From the NCBI RefSeq assembly GCF_003610255.1, contig NZ_RAPS01000001.1, forward strand, positions 496,001-560,000: 64,000 bases of DNA, written 5' to 3'. The notes under the pieces were generated by a model, which ran no database searches, was not told the DNA's origin, and saw nothing but the letters and a program-made list of their open reading frames with translations. This document shows, one piece after another, positions 33,344-42,306 of this stretch; within the stretch, counting starts at the first letter, position 1, and every line of letters starts with the position of its first letter. Both the position numbers and the translations under genes were made by a program. The stretch comes from Streptomyces sp. TLI_171 (GTDB lineage: Bacteria > Actinomycetota > Actinomycetes > Streptomycetales > Streptomycetaceae).

Positions 33344-33538
33344 GTGAACGACATCCCGCAGGGCGGCGCCGGAGGCGTCCCTCCGCTCCGCCAGGTCGAT
33401 GACGAGCCCACCCCGAACGAGCAGCCGAACGGCGAACCGCCCGACGCCGACCATCCCGAACGGCAGGAGCACGGTTCCGCCGTCACCGCCGAACCGGGCC
33501 GGGCCCGCCGCCTCGACGCCGACCCGGACGACCGGTAG
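33344..33538 (+). CDS. Small acidic disordered protein (64 aa)
   Basis: GTG start after GAGGAGCGCAGCC. The sequence (VNDIPQGGAGGVPPLRQVDD ... ARRLDADPDDR) is rich in Pro, Glu, Asp and Gly, with no hydrophobic core and no Cys. Likely disordered and cytoplasmic. It is followed by another small ORF with a strong ribosome-binding site and may be co-transcribed with it. No function can be named. Confidence 0.55.
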   Translation: MNDIPQGGAGGVPPLRQVDDEPTPNEQPNGEPPDADHPERQEHGSAVTAEPGRARRLDADPDDR

Positions 33539-33573
33539 CCCTTCGTTCCCACCCACGCCCACCAGGAGGAGCC

Positions 33574-33795
33574 ATGGCGACTCCGGACCCCGATCCGCTC
33601 CACACCCCAGGACTGAACGCCGATCACACGCTCAAAGGCGGTGACACCCCGCCCGCCGAGGGCGGGATCTCCGGGATCTCCCACCCCGAGCCACCCGAGC
33701 TCCGCCACCCGTGGGGGCCCCGCCTTCTCATCACCCTCACCGTCGTGCTGCTCTGCCTGGTGATCGCGGCTGTGGTGCTCGGCCTGGTTCTCTGA
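33574..33795 (+). CDS. DUF6480-like small membrane protein (73 aa)
   Basis: ATG after AGGAGGAGCC. The N-terminus MATPDPDPLHTPGLNADHTL and the GGDTPPAEGGISGISHPE stretch match the family I know as DUF6480 (M-x-x-PDPDP-x-x-T-x-GL ... G-x-TPP-x-E). A single membrane helix ends the chain (LLITLTVVLLCLVIAAVVLG). Function unknown. The 73 residues are the usual length. Confidence 0.75.
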   Translation: MATPDPDPLHTPGLNADHTLKGGDTPPAEGGISGISHPEPPELRHPWGPRLLITLTVVLLCLVIAAVVLGLVL

Positions 33796-33825
33796 TCACG
33801 CCGTCCGACGGGCGCCGCGGCCGGG

Positions 33826-34737
33826 TCACCGACCGGTGGCGAGAGGGTCCCCGTTCTCGTAACGCAGGACCTGCTCGCGCAGCAGGCGCTTGGCGCGCGG
33901 CAGGAACGCGCTGCTCGGACCGCCGACGTGAGGAGTGATCAACACGCCGGGTGCGTGCCAGAGCGGGTGGTCGGCGGGCAGCGGTTCCGGGTCGGTGACG
34001 TCGAGGGCGGCCCGCAGGCGCTGCGTGGCGAGTTCCGCGAGCAGCGCCTCGGTGTCGACGACGGGCCCGCGCGCCACGTTGACGAGCAGGGCGCCGTTCT
34101 TCATCCGGGAGAGGAAGTTCGCGTCGACCAGGTGTCGGCTCTCGGGGGTGAGCGGCGTCAACAGCACGACCACGTCGGCGGACGGCAGCAGCTCCGCCAA
34201 CTCCTGCGTGCTGTGCACCTGTTCCTCGGGGCGGGCGCGCCGGGCGACCCGGACGATCTCGCACTCGAAGGCCTCCAGGCGGGCCGCGAGGGCCCGGCCG
34301 ATCGAGCCGTATCCGAGGATGAGCACCCTCCGGTCGGCGAGCGACGGGTGGAACTCCTGCTGCCAGCGGCCCTGGTCCTGCAGCCGGGTGAAGTGCGGGA
34401 TGCCGCGCAGCGAGGCGAGGATCAGCGTCACCGCCAGTTCGGCGGTGCTGGCGTCGTGCAGTCCGCGCGCGTTGCACGCGAGGACGCCGGCCGGCACGTG
34501 CGGGAGGACGTCGTCCATCCCGGCGGTGAGGGTCTGCACCACCCTCAGCGACGGCAGGTCCGCGATCAGCGGGAGGGCCACGGCGTGCCGCATGTAGGGC
34601 AGGCAGAAGAACTCCACCCCGCGGACCGCGTCCTGCGAGGGCGCCGGCCCGACCCCGTCCCACACCAGCGCGTGGAGGTGCGCGGGCAGCCCGCCGATGT
34701 CGTCGGGGCTGTACGGGAGGAGGTATCGCGCGCTCAT
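33826..34737 (-). CDS. D-isomer-specific 2-hydroxyacid dehydrogenase
   Basis: 303 residues. The NAD-binding motif is VLILGYGSIGRALAARLEAF, with catalytic Arg in LLVNVARGPVVDTEALL, Glu/Asp in ALDVTDPEPLPADHPLW, and His in LITPHVGGPSS. These three are the standard catalytic set. Such enzymes reduce 2-keto acids to D-2-hydroxy acids or the reverse. Cytoplasmic; substrate not predictable. The ATG follows GGGAGGAGGTATCGCG. Confidence 0.92.
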   Translation of the reverse strand: MSARYLLPYSPDDIGGLPAHLHALVWDGVGPAPSQDAVRGVEFFCLPYMRHAVALPLIADLPSLRVVQTLTAGMDDVLPHVPAGVLACNARGLHDASTAELAVTLILASLRGIPHFTRLQDQGRWQQEFHPSLADRRVLILGYGSIGRALAARLEAFECEIVRVARRARPEEQVHSTQELAELLPSADVVVLLTPLTPESRHLVDANFLSRMKNGALLVNVARGPVVDTEALLAELATQRLRAALDVTDPEPLPADHPLWHAPGVLITPHVGGPSSAFLPRAKRLLREQVLRYENGDPLATGR

Positions 34738-34798
34738 GACCCCGACCCTACGGCCTCCGACCCGGCCGCAGGCCACGGCCCCGGGCGGGTCGTCGCGG

Positions 34799-35116
34799 TC
34801 AGCAGGGGTGCAGGTAGAGCTCGTCGGTGTAGCACCAGGCCCAGGCCTCGCCGGGTTCGAGGGAGCGGGCGAGGTGGTGACCGGCGGTGGTCCGGGCGTG
34901 CGCGTGGGCGTGCTGCCCCGGCGAGTCGTCGCAGCAGCCGACGTGCCCGCAGACCAGGCAGGCCCGCAGGTGGACCCACCTGCCGCCGTCCCGCAGGCAG
35001 TCCTCGCAGCCGGTGCTCCGCGGGAGCACCTCGCGGAGGCCGTCCGCGTGGCCGCAGACCCGTTGGACGACGAGTCCGCGGTCCACCGCCACGCACCATT
35101 CGTGCCGATCGTCCAC
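34799..35116 (-). CDS. ZnF-UBP domain protein (105 aa)
   Basis: GTG start. The zinc-finger UBP pattern is visible: CGHADGLREVLPRSTGCEDC L, then LRACLVCGHVGCCDDSPGQH AHAHARTTAGHHLARSLEPG and AWAWCYTDEL. In eukaryotes this binds ubiquitin C-termini; in bacteria its role is unknown. Usual bacterial versions are about 85-100 residues, so the first 20 residues may not be translated. Confidence 0.82.
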   Translation of the reverse strand: MDDRHEWCVAVDRGLVVQRVCGHADGLREVLPRSTGCEDCLRDGGRWVHLRACLVCGHVGCCDDSPGQHAHAHARTTAGHHLARSLEPGEAWAWCYTDELYLHPC

Positions 35117-35125
35117 GGCACCACG

Positions 35126-35695
35126 TTACGCCTGCGGGTCGCCGCGCCGTGCGGACGCCGTCACCGGAACGCACTCCATGAGCAGCCGGCTCCCCTGCCG
35201 GCCCACCGGGCGGAAGCCCGCTCTGGTCCAGGCGCGGACGGCGCGGGAGTTGGACGCCTCCGGGTCGACGGTCACGCGGCTCCAGCCGAGCACCGTGTGC
35301 AGGTGCCGGACGAGGGCGCGGGCGGCATCGGGGCCGAGGCCGCTCCCCTGCGCCTGCGGAACGAGAACCAGGTCGATGCCGCCCTGACCAGGGCCCGCGG
35401 GTACGTACTGGACGTAGCCGATCGGGACGGTGTCGACGGTGACCAGGAAGGACTCCACGGCGGGACGACGCCTGCCGGTGTACTTCCGGGCGACCTCCTC
35501 CCGGCTGAGCGGCTGCCCGCCCCAGTGCCGGACGAACGCGGGATCGGCGAACCAGCCGGCGAGCAGCGGCAGATGCTCCTCGCCGACCGGGAGGAGTCGG
35601 GTCCGCTCACCCGCGATGACACCCTCCGCCGCAGCCAGGCTGGAACCTTTCCGGAGCGCATCGGAGCGAGCTTCGCGGCGCGGACCCCCACTCAT
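35126..35695 (-). CDS. GNAT acetyltransferase, AAC(6')-like
   Basis: 189 residues as given; the first 25 may be extra because the fold starts at GERTRLLPVGEEHLPLLAGW FADP. The acetyl-CoA motif appears as QAQGSGLGPDAARALVRHLH, with the following beta strand SRVTVDPEASNSRAVRAWTR AGFRPVGRQG. This matches small GNAT proteins of the AAC(6') or RimJ-like type, with P-E-x-x-N at the end. Substrate could be an aminoglycoside, a protein N-terminus or a small amine; resistance should not be assumed. Confidence 0.8.
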   Translation of the reverse strand: MSGGPRREARSDALRKGSSLAAAEGVIAGERTRLLPVGEEHLPLLAGWFADPAFVRHWGGQPLSREEVARKYTGRRRPAVESFLVTVDTVPIGYVQYVPAGPGQGGIDLVLVPQAQGSGLGPDAARALVRHLHTVLGWSRVTVDPEASNSRAVRAWTRAGFRPVGRQGSRLLMECVPVTASARRGDPQA

Positions 35696-35929
35696 GGCGC
35701 CGCCGGTGCTCTCGCGGACGGTGGGCGTGGCGGCGACACCGTGGGCGCCGCGGCGCCCGCGGATCCGGCGATGTTCGCGATGGTCACCGAGCCGGGCCCA
35801 TCGCCCACCGCGCCGCGCCCCTCCGCCGTCGGCTCCCCCCCTGGTCCGTCACGTCCGCCCGTCCTCACCGATTGCCTCGCGTGTCCCCGCCGCTGACCGG
35901 GCCGACCGGTGCGCCCCGCGGGCGGCCGC

Positions 35930-36230
35930 CTACCCGGGGTCCGCCGGGCCGCGGTTGTCCTCGACGTGCACGACCCGCAGTTCGACCCCGTCCTGATGCC
36001 GCTTGGCCCGTCCGCACAGTCCGACGGCCAGGTCGTCCTGGCCTGGGGGTTCCTCGGCCTCGACGTGCGTCAGAACGTCCGGGTGGTGCCCCGGCTTCCT
36101 CGGCGAGGTCGCCGCCGGGGGCGGTCAGGACCACGCAGGTGCCGTGTTCGAACAGCGCCCACGACTTTCCGGGGTCGGCGAGAAGGCGTCTCCAGACGCC
36201 GACGAGTGTCTCCGTGTTCACGGCGCGCAT
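35930..36230 (-). pseudogene. Internally deleted hypothetical gene
   Basis: From the ATG (36230) the frame reads MRAVNTETLVGVWRRLLADP, then WALFEHGTCVVLTAPGGDLA with a conserved look. Near 36090 the family-like text jumps to another frame: HHPDVLTHVEAEEPPGQDDL AVGLCGRAKRHQDGVELRVV, ending HVEDNRGPADPG and stop. The length (301 bp) is not a multiple of three. A deletion or frameshift has removed the middle. The intact family would be a conserved hypothetical protein of unknown role. Confidence 0.6.
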
Positions 36231-36947
36231 GGTGCCTCCCCCCACTGACATCCGCTTCCGGTGACCTACCCTCTCCAGGTGCAGGAGAGACTCCCGACGG
36301 CAGCTGGCACCTGAAGACCCGGGCAGTCCGACCTGAGACGCGATGACGGCCGTGCTCACGGGAGACGAGCCGGACTGACCGGGCCGCCCGAGCGACCGCG
36401 CCCGCCCCGCTCCGGCAGCCGGGAACTTCCCTGCACCGTCCTCCCGTGCAACGAGCCTCCTCGAACGAACCGGTCGGCGCGCCGACCCACCGGCCCCCGG
36501 CTCTCCACCGAGTTCCTGCGGATCCGGAACCGCTCCGGCCGGTCGGTTCCCGCGCCCATGATGCTCGTGATCCGCCACGAGGTGCTGCGCGAGTGGAACT
36601 ACGACCTGGGCCAGGACCCGTGGGCCGCAGCGCCTTCCTCGAAATCGCCCCGTCCATCCCGGCATTGATCGATTCCCGTGCCCTCGCCGACGCGGCGGCC
36701 CGATGCTTCGGGGATGTCGGTGAGACCGTCGAGCCGCTGGGCGAGTGCGAAGTCGTCGACTCCGAGTGGACGCGGTCCCAGCTGGAGACGACGGGACCGG
36801 CGGGCCTTCGTCTGGAGCCGAGGTGACTCCGGCCGGCGCCGGGTCGAGCAGGCCGCCGCCGGAGCAGATCGACCGCGGTGGTCGGGAGATCGTTGATCTT
36901 CCCTATACTCACGGGGTTCTGACGAAGCTTCCGACGGGGGAACGGTC
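36231..36947. other. 717 bp stretch without an intact gene
   Basis: Only the frameshifted remnant at 36489-36826 shows protein-like text. A GATCGTTGATC-type palindromic word near 36890-36900 and TATACT at 36903 lie before the lipoprotein gene and could be its promoter. The rest shows nothing I can support. Confidence 0.5.
36489..36826 (+). pseudogene. Possible decayed gene of unknown family
   Basis: One plus frame reads RLSTEFLRIRNRSGRSVPAP then MMLVIRHEVLREWNYDLGQDPW. About 36630 the protein-like text moves to another frame: RSAFLEIAPSIPALIDSRAL ADAAARCFGDVGETVEPLGE, ending LRLEPR. Neither part has a clear ribosome-binding site. Taken as a frameshifted relic. No family recognised. Confidence 0.35.
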
Positions 36948-38210
36948 ATGAAGTTGACGCATCGGGCGTACGCCTTCGCGGCGGCTGCGGCGCTCGCACT
37001 GCCGCTGGTGGCGGGCTGCACCGGCAGCAGCGGCGGTGCGGCCGGGACGGCGCCGTCGTCGAGCGGCGGGTCGGCGGCCGGCCAGGACGCCGCCGGCGGA
37101 AGCGCCGGCGATGCGACGTTCCGCGGCAAGGACCTGGTGCTCAGCGCGGGTTGCACGGTGCCGGCGTCCCGGCCGGCCACGGTGTGGGTCCAGGGCTTCG
37201 ACCCGGCCACCTGGAAGAAGGTCGCCTCGGTGGAGTTCACGCTGCCCGCGCAGGCGGTGCTCGGCAAGCGGGACGGGGAGGAACTGAGCGCGCTCTACTC
37301 GCTGTGCGCGGAGAACCTGCCGCACGAGGAGCCGGACGGCGGTTTGGCCGTGTCCGACCTGGCGTTCGGGCCGCGGGTCCGGCAGCTGTTCGACCGCGAC
37401 TTCAGCAAGCTCGCCGTGGTCACCGCCGACGACCGGACGGGCGCCCGCCACGTCGGATACGTCGACCGTGCGGGCAAGTTCACCGATCTCACCGGTGACG
37501 ACAACGGCTTCGCCGCCACCCCGAAGGAACAGGACGCGCTGTTCGCCCCCGACGGCGGGAGCGTCTGGTTCACCCACCTCGACGCCGCCGGCCAGCAGCA
37601 CGTCGCCAGCCGCTCCACCTCCGGCGCCCACCAGCTCACCGAGCAGTGGTCCGGCGAGAGGCCCGCCACGCTCGGCACCGTCCTGCTGCTCGGCGGCTCC
37701 CCGCTGCGCGGCGTCCTCGGCAGCAGCCCGCGCTTCAGCCCGGACGGCACGCGGGTCGCCGACTTCGTGTACGGGAGCGGCCGGGGCATCTCCCCCGTCG
37801 CGGCGAGCGGCCCGCTCCCGGCGAAGGACGTCGTCCACCTCCCCGACTACGAGTGCCAGCCGTCCGGTTGGGTCGACAACCACACCCTCCTGTGCGCGCA
37901 CCGCGAGTCGGGCGCCCCCGCCAAGCACCTCAACAACTTCTGGACCGTCGACGTCGACCGGCTCCGCCCCGAGGAATCGGCCACCCCCACGGACGGCGCG
38001 GGCCCCGACCTGCTCCCGGTGACCGACCGTCAGAACCTGCCCCTCGCCGTCTCGCCGGACGGCAAGCGCCTGCTCTTCCGCTCCGTCCAGGGCAAGGTCG
38101 AGCAGCCGTACGTCACCGCCCTCGCCCCCGGCTCCCAGCCCCAGCAGATCACCCCCGAGGACGCCGCCACCGCGCTCGGCTACGGCGACGTCGTCCTCGA
38201 GTGGCGCTGA
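36948..38210 (+). CDS. Lipoprotein with TolB-like beta-propeller
   Basis: 420 residues, ATG after GGGGGAACGGTC. Lipoprotein signal MKLTHRAYAFAAAAALALPL VAGC with Cys at about 24, then a Gly/Ser-rich linker. Blade-like repeats follow: ALFAPDGGSVWFTHLDA, RFSPDGTRVADFVYG, LAVSPDGKRLLFRSV, typical of WD40-like or TolB propellers. Such lipoproteins are anchored on the cell surface. Function unknown. It converges with the DUF885 gene across 16 bp. Confidence 0.8.
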   Translation: MKLTHRAYAFAAAAALALPLVAGCTGSSGGAAGTAPSSSGGSAAGQDAAGGSAGDATFRGKDLVLSAGCTVPASRPATVWVQGFDPATWKKVASVEFTLPAQAVLGKRDGEELSALYSLCAENLPHEEPDGGLAVSDLAFGPRVRQLFDRDFSKLAVVTADDRTGARHVGYVDRAGKFTDLTGDDNGFAATPKEQDALFAPDGGSVWFTHLDAAGQQHVASRSTSGAHQLTEQWSGERPATLGTVLLLGGSPLRGVLGSSPRFSPDGTRVADFVYGSGRGISPVAASGPLPAKDVVHLPDYECQPSGWVDNHTLLCAHRESGAPAKHLNNFWTVDVDRLRPEESATPTDGAGPDLLPVTDRQNLPLAVSPDGKRLLFRSVQGKVEQPYVTALAPGSQPQQITPEDAATALGYGDVVLEWR

Positions 38211-38226
38211 CCGCCGAGAGCCGGGG

Positions 38227-39915
38227 CTAGAGCGCGGCGAGGTTGTCGGCCAGGTCGTCGAGGCCCAGGGAGCCCTGGGAGAGGGCCTTCATGTGCCAGG
38301 TCTTGAGGTCGAAGGAGGCTCCCTGGCGGCGGCGGGCGGCTTCCCGGCCCGCCAGCCAGGCGCGTTCGCCGAGCTTGTAGCCGATGGCCTGGCCCGGCCA
38401 GCCGAGGTAGCGGTCGATCTGTCCGGTCCGCTCCTCGGCCGGGGTGCCGTTGTACCGGGCCATGAACTCGGTGGCGAGCTCCGGCGTCCAGCGCTCTCCG
38501 GGGTGGAAGCCCGAGTCGGCGGGGATGGCGAGGCGCAGGTGCATGCCGATGTCGATGATCACCCGGATGGTGCGCAGCATCTGCTCGTCCAGGAAGCCCA
38601 TCCGGTGGCCGGGTTCGGCGAAGTACCCCAGGTCGTCCATGAGGCGCTCGGCGTACAGGGCCCAGCCCTCGATGTTGGCGCTCACTATGCCCAGGGTGGC
38701 CTGGTAGCGGCTCAACCGGTCGGCCACGGCGACCCATTGGGCGAGTTGCAGGTGGTGGCCGGGGACGCCCTCGTGGTACCAGGTGCTGACCAGTTGCCAG
38801 GTCGGGAAGGACTGCCGGCCGAGCGTGGGGAGGTACGTCCGGCCGGGGCGGACGAAGTCCAGGCTGGGGCCGGAGTAGTAGGGTCCGCCGACGCTTCCCG
38901 CGGGTGCGATCCGTGACTCGACCTTGCGGAGCGGGCCGGTGATGTCGAAGTGGCGGCCGTCGAGGGCTTCGATCGCCTCGTCCATGAGCCGCTGCAGCCA
39001 GTCCCGGATGCCCGCCTCGCCCTCGACGGCGTGGCCGTGCTGTTCGAGGTGGTGCATGGCTTCGAGCGGGGCGGAGCCGGGCAGGACGCGGGCGGCCTCC
39101 GCCCGCATCTCGGCCTGCGTCCGGTGGAATTCGCTCCAGGCCCAGTCGTAGGCCTCGTCCAGGTCGAGGGCGGCGCCGGTGCAGTGCCGGACGGCGCGCA
39201 GGTAGCGTTCGCGCCCGACCGCGTCCGGGGTGTCGGCGGCGGCGGGCGCGTAGGCGTCCCGCAGCCAGTCCCGGAACTCCGCGACGGCGGTGGTGGCCCG
39301 CAGGGCGGCGGCGTCCAGTTCGGTGCGCATGGACTCGGGGCCGTCCGCGACGAACTCGGCGAACCAGCCGGCGCCGCCCGCCTGCGCCCCGGGGCCCTGT
39401 CCGGTCCACGCGGTGAGCTGGCCGACGACCACCGCCACCTGGCGCGGAGCGGCCAGCAGGTCTCGGGAGATCCCCTCGGTCAGGGTGGCCCGGTAGCCGT
39501 CGAGCGCACCGGGCAGGTTCCGCAGCCTTCCGGCCACGGCCGCCCAGTCGTCGCCGGTGGCGGTCGGCATGTAGGAGAAGATGTCCCGCACCTGGTGCAC
39601 ATGAGCGCCGATCGCCCGCAGCTGGCGGAGGTTGTCACCGGCTTCCTGCACGGCGAGTTCGGCGGTGAGGCGCTCGCGCAGCAGCCGGGCGCAGGCCTGT
39701 TCGGCGGGGTCGGCCGTCACCGGGGCGGCGTCGAGCGCGGCGAGCGCGCGGCGGGCGATCTCGGCGTGTGCCTCGAATCCGTCCGGTGAGAGGTCCGGCT
39801 GCCGGTCGTCGCCCGGGTGCAGGCCCAACCAGGCGGACTCCAACGGGTCGTGGGCCGCGACCTGGTCGAGGTAGCGGTCGGCGATGCTGCGCGGAGTGAT
39901 CGACTCGTCTGTCAT
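38227..39915 (-). CDS. DUF885-family (putative metallohydrolase)
   Basis: 562 residues, the normal family length. The zinc-site motif is STWYHEGVPGHHLQLAQWVA (H-E-x-x-P-G-H-H), with the third ligand region near ANIEGWALYAERLMDDLG. The C-terminus holds YLGWPGQAIGYKLGERAWL. These are hallmarks of the M32-like DUF885 proteins; their substrate is unknown, probably a peptide. No signal peptide. Confidence 0.88.
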   Translation of the reverse strand: MTDESITPRSIADRYLDQVAAHDPLESAWLGLHPGDDRQPDLSPDGFEAHAEIARRALAALDAAPVTADPAEQACARLLRERLTAELAVQEAGDNLRQLRAIGAHVHQVRDIFSYMPTATGDDWAAVAGRLRNLPGALDGYRATLTEGISRDLLAAPRQVAVVVGQLTAWTGQGPGAQAGGAGWFAEFVADGPESMRTELDAAALRATTAVAEFRDWLRDAYAPAAADTPDAVGRERYLRAVRHCTGAALDLDEAYDWAWSEFHRTQAEMRAEAARVLPGSAPLEAMHHLEQHGHAVEGEAGIRDWLQRLMDEAIEALDGRHFDITGPLRKVESRIAPAGSVGGPYYSGPSLDFVRPGRTYLPTLGRQSFPTWQLVSTWYHEGVPGHHLQLAQWVAVADRLSRYQATLGIVSANIEGWALYAERLMDDLGYFAEPGHRMGFLDEQMLRTIRVIIDIGMHLRLAIPADSGFHPGERWTPELATEFMARYNGTPAEERTGQIDRYLGWPGQAIGYKLGERAWLAGREAARRRQGASFDLKTWHMKALSQGSLGLDDLADNLAAL

Positions 39916-40346
39916 GCCGCCATCATGACTCACCGTCAGACGCATCGATCATGCTACGGGCCCACCCGGAATCCGCTCGGGCCGGTGCAGCTCTGCGGCG
40001 GCGAACACGGCCCGGCGGGGCGGACGCGGGGGCCCGGCCGTGGCAGCACGGCACAGCACGTCGCGGACCGGCGCGGGACCTGACACCCCGGCGCCGGAGC
40101 GATCGCGAGGCGCCGCCACCGCCGGAACGGTTGGCGCGCGGACGGGCTCCGGTGACTCGATCGTTACCCGCGCGCGTCGCCGCAGGGGCTTGGCGGGCCC
40201 CACCCCAAGCCGTATGTTGTCGCAGGCAACAATCAGGCACGCGCCGGCGGTCGGATGCTTCCCCGCTTCGTGTCCGCGTCCTTCCGCCTTCTCCCCACCC
40301 ACGCACGTCCGGCGCAGGTCGGACACGCCCCGAAAGGACCCTGCCC
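39916..40346 (+). other. 431 bp xylF upstream region
   Basis: No gene fits. The stretch holds a promoter with an operator (40190-40231) near its downstream half. Nothing else is recognisable. Confidence 0.6.
40190..40231 (+). promoter_or_regulatory. xylFGH promoter with operator over the -10
   Basis: -35 TTGGCG (40190-40195), a 17 bp spacer and -10 TATGTT (40213-40218). The inverted repeat TGTTG-N7-CAACA (40215-40231) overlaps the -10. Rok7B7-type repressors are known to control xylFGH in Streptomyces, so this is the best operator candidate. Its exact binding sequence is inferred. Confidence 0.6.
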
Positions 40347-41444
40347 ATGCGCAAGGGGCTCCTGTTCGCCACCGCCGCCGTGTCGGCGGCCCTGCTCTCC
40401 ACCGTCACCGCCTGCTCCTCCACGAGCTCCGGCGGCACCGCCTCGGCGGGCGCCAAGAAGCCGAAGATCGGCGTGATCCTGCCGGACAGCAAGTCGTCCG
40501 TCCGCTGGGAGACCGCGGACCGGCCGTACCTCGCGGCGGCGTTCAAGGCCGCCGGCGTGGACTACGACATCCAGAACGCCGAGGGCGACAAGCAGGCCTT
40601 CCAGACCATCGCCGACCAGATGATCACCAACGGCGTGAACGTGCTGGTCATCGTCAACCTGGACAGCGGCACCGGCAAGGCCGTGCTCGACAAGGCCAAG
40701 GCCCAGGGCGTGGCCACCATCGACTACGACCGGCTCACCCTCGGCGGCTCCGCCCAGTACTACGTCAGCTTCGACAACACCCAGGTCGGCAAGCTGCAGG
40801 GCGAGGGCCTGACGAAGTGTCTGAGCGACATGGGCGCCAAGAACCCGGTCGTCGCCGAGCTCAACGGCTCCCCCACGGACAACAACGCCACCCTGTTCGC
40901 CAACGGGTACAACAGCGTGCTGGACCCGAAGTACGCCTCCGGCGAGTTCACCAAGGGCCCCAACCAGTCGGTGCCCGACTGGGACAACGCCCAGGCCCAG
41001 ACCATCTTCGAGCAGATGTACACCAGCCAGCCGAACATCGGCGGCGTGCTCGCGGCCAACGACGGCCTGGCCAACTCGGCCATCGCCGTGCTGCGCAAGA
41101 ACCACCGCAACGGGCAGGTGCCGATCACCGGTCAGGACGCCACCGTGCAGGGCCTGCAGAGCATCCTGGCGGGCGACCAGTGCATGACCGTCTACAAGGC
41201 GGTGAAGAAGGAGGCCGACGCGGCGTCGGCCCTGGCCGTCGAACTGGCCGCCGGCAAGAAGAGCCAGACCAGCGCCACCGTGCACGACCCGACCGGCAAC
41301 CGCGACGTCCCCTCGGTGCTGCTGGCGCCCGAGGCGATCTTCAAGGACAACGTCCAGGCGGTCGTCACCGACGGCTACGTCACCAGGGCGCAGCTGTGCA
41401 CCGGCGACTACGAGGCCCTGTGCACCAAGGCCGGGATCAAGTAG
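40347..41444 (+). CDS. xylF: Xylose-binding lipoprotein (ABC importer)
   Basis: 365 residues. Lipobox VTAC at about 21-24. The mature part shows the ribose/xylose-binding (peripla_BP_4) pattern: KIGVILPDSKSSVRWETADR, YDIQNAEGDKQAFQTIADQM, LVIVNLDSGTGKAVLDKAKA, VATIDYDRLTLGGSAQYYVS FDN and GGVLAANDGLANSAIAVLR. Closest to XylF. It captures xylose outside the membrane for XylG/XylH. GAAAGGACCCTGCCC precedes the ATG. Confidence 0.9.
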   Translation: MRKGLLFATAAVSAALLSTVTACSSTSSGGTASAGAKKPKIGVILPDSKSSVRWETADRPYLAAAFKAAGVDYDIQNAEGDKQAFQTIADQMITNGVNVLVIVNLDSGTGKAVLDKAKAQGVATIDYDRLTLGGSAQYYVSFDNTQVGKLQGEGLTKCLSDMGAKNPVVAELNGSPTDNNATLFANGYNSVLDPKYASGEFTKGPNQSVPDWDNAQAQTIFEQMYTSQPNIGGVLAANDGLANSAIAVLRKNHRNGQVPITGQDATVQGLQSILAGDQCMTVYKAVKKEADAASALAVELAAGKKSQTSATVHDPTGNRDVPSVLLAPEAIFKDNVQAVVTDGYVTRAQLCTGDYEALCTKAGIK

Positions 41445-41526
41445 CGCGCACGCGCCCGGTCGTACCCGTGGGCCCCGGCCACCGCCGGTCCGGGGCCCAC
41501 CCCGCCCATTCCCAGGAGCCCCACCC

Positions 41527-42306
41527 ATGACAGAAACACCGATTCTCGAGTTGCGCGGGATCGACAAGAGCTTCGGCCCCGTCCAGGTCCTGCACGACGT
41601 CGCGCTCAGCGCCTACGCGGGGCAGGTCACGGCGCTCGTCGGCGACAACGGCGCGGGCAAGTCGACGCTGGTCAAGTGCGTCGGCGGGATCCACCCCATC
41701 GACGCCGGGGAGTACCTGTTCGAGGGCCGGCCGGTCCAGGTGCACAGCCCGCGCGACGCCGCCGCGCTCGGCGTGGAGATCGTCTACCAGGACCTCGCGC
41801 TGTGCGACAACCTCGACATCGTGCAGAACATGTTCCTGGGGCGGGAGAAGCGCCGCGGCCTGGTGCTCGACGACTCGACGATGGAGGAGATGGCCGCCGC
41901 CACGCTCAAGGGCCTCTCGGTGCGCACCGTCAAGTCCCTCCGCCAGAAGGTCTCCAGTCTCTCCGGCGGCCAGCGGCAGACCGTCGCCATCGCCAAGGCG
42001 GTGCTGTGGAACAGCAAGCTGGTGGTGCTCGACGAGCCGACCGCGGCGCTGGGCGTCGCCCAGACCGCGCAGGTCCTCGAACTCGTGCGCCGGCTGGCCG
42101 ACAACGGCCTGGCCGTCGTCCTGATCTCGCACAACATGAACGACGTCTTCGCGGTCTCCGACCGGATCGCCGCGCTGTACCTCGGGCGGATGGCCGCGCA
42201 GGTCAAGGCCTCCGACGTGACGCACGCTCAGGTCGTCGAACTGATCACCTCGGGCCGCAGCGGCGACCTGGGCCCGCAGACCACCCCCAACGGAGCCGCC
42301 GCATGA
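41527..42306 (+). CDS. xylG: Xylose ABC transporter, ATP-binding protein
   Basis: 259 residues, a single ABC domain; Escherichia coli XylG has two. Walker A GDNGAGKST, Q-loop VEIVYQDLALCDNLDIVQNM, signature SLSGGQRQTVAIAKA, Walker B LVVLDEPTAALG, switch His in ISHNMNDV. Single-domain ATPases are the normal form in streptomycete xylFGH. It probably works as a homodimer. RBS CCCAGGAGCCCCACCC. The stop overlaps the xylH start as ATGA. Confidence 0.9.
   Translation: MTETPILELRGIDKSFGPVQVLHDVALSAYAGQVTALVGDNGAGKSTLVKCVGGIHPIDAGEYLFEGRPVQVHSPRDAAALGVEIVYQDLALCDNLDIVQNMFLGREKRRGLVLDDSTMEEMAAATLKGLSVRTVKSLRQKVSSLSGGQRQTVAIAKAVLWNSKLVVLDEPTAALGVAQTAQVLELVRRLADNGLAVVLISHNMNDVFAVSDRIAALYLGRMAAQVKASDVTHAQVVELITSGRSGDLGPQTTPNGAAA

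Noticed and set aside
35126..35695. Aminoglycoside resistance call for the GNAT protein
   Set aside because: Only the general GNAT fold and an AAC(6')-like layout can be seen; nothing shows an aminoglycoside site, so it is left as an acetyltransferase of unknown substrate.
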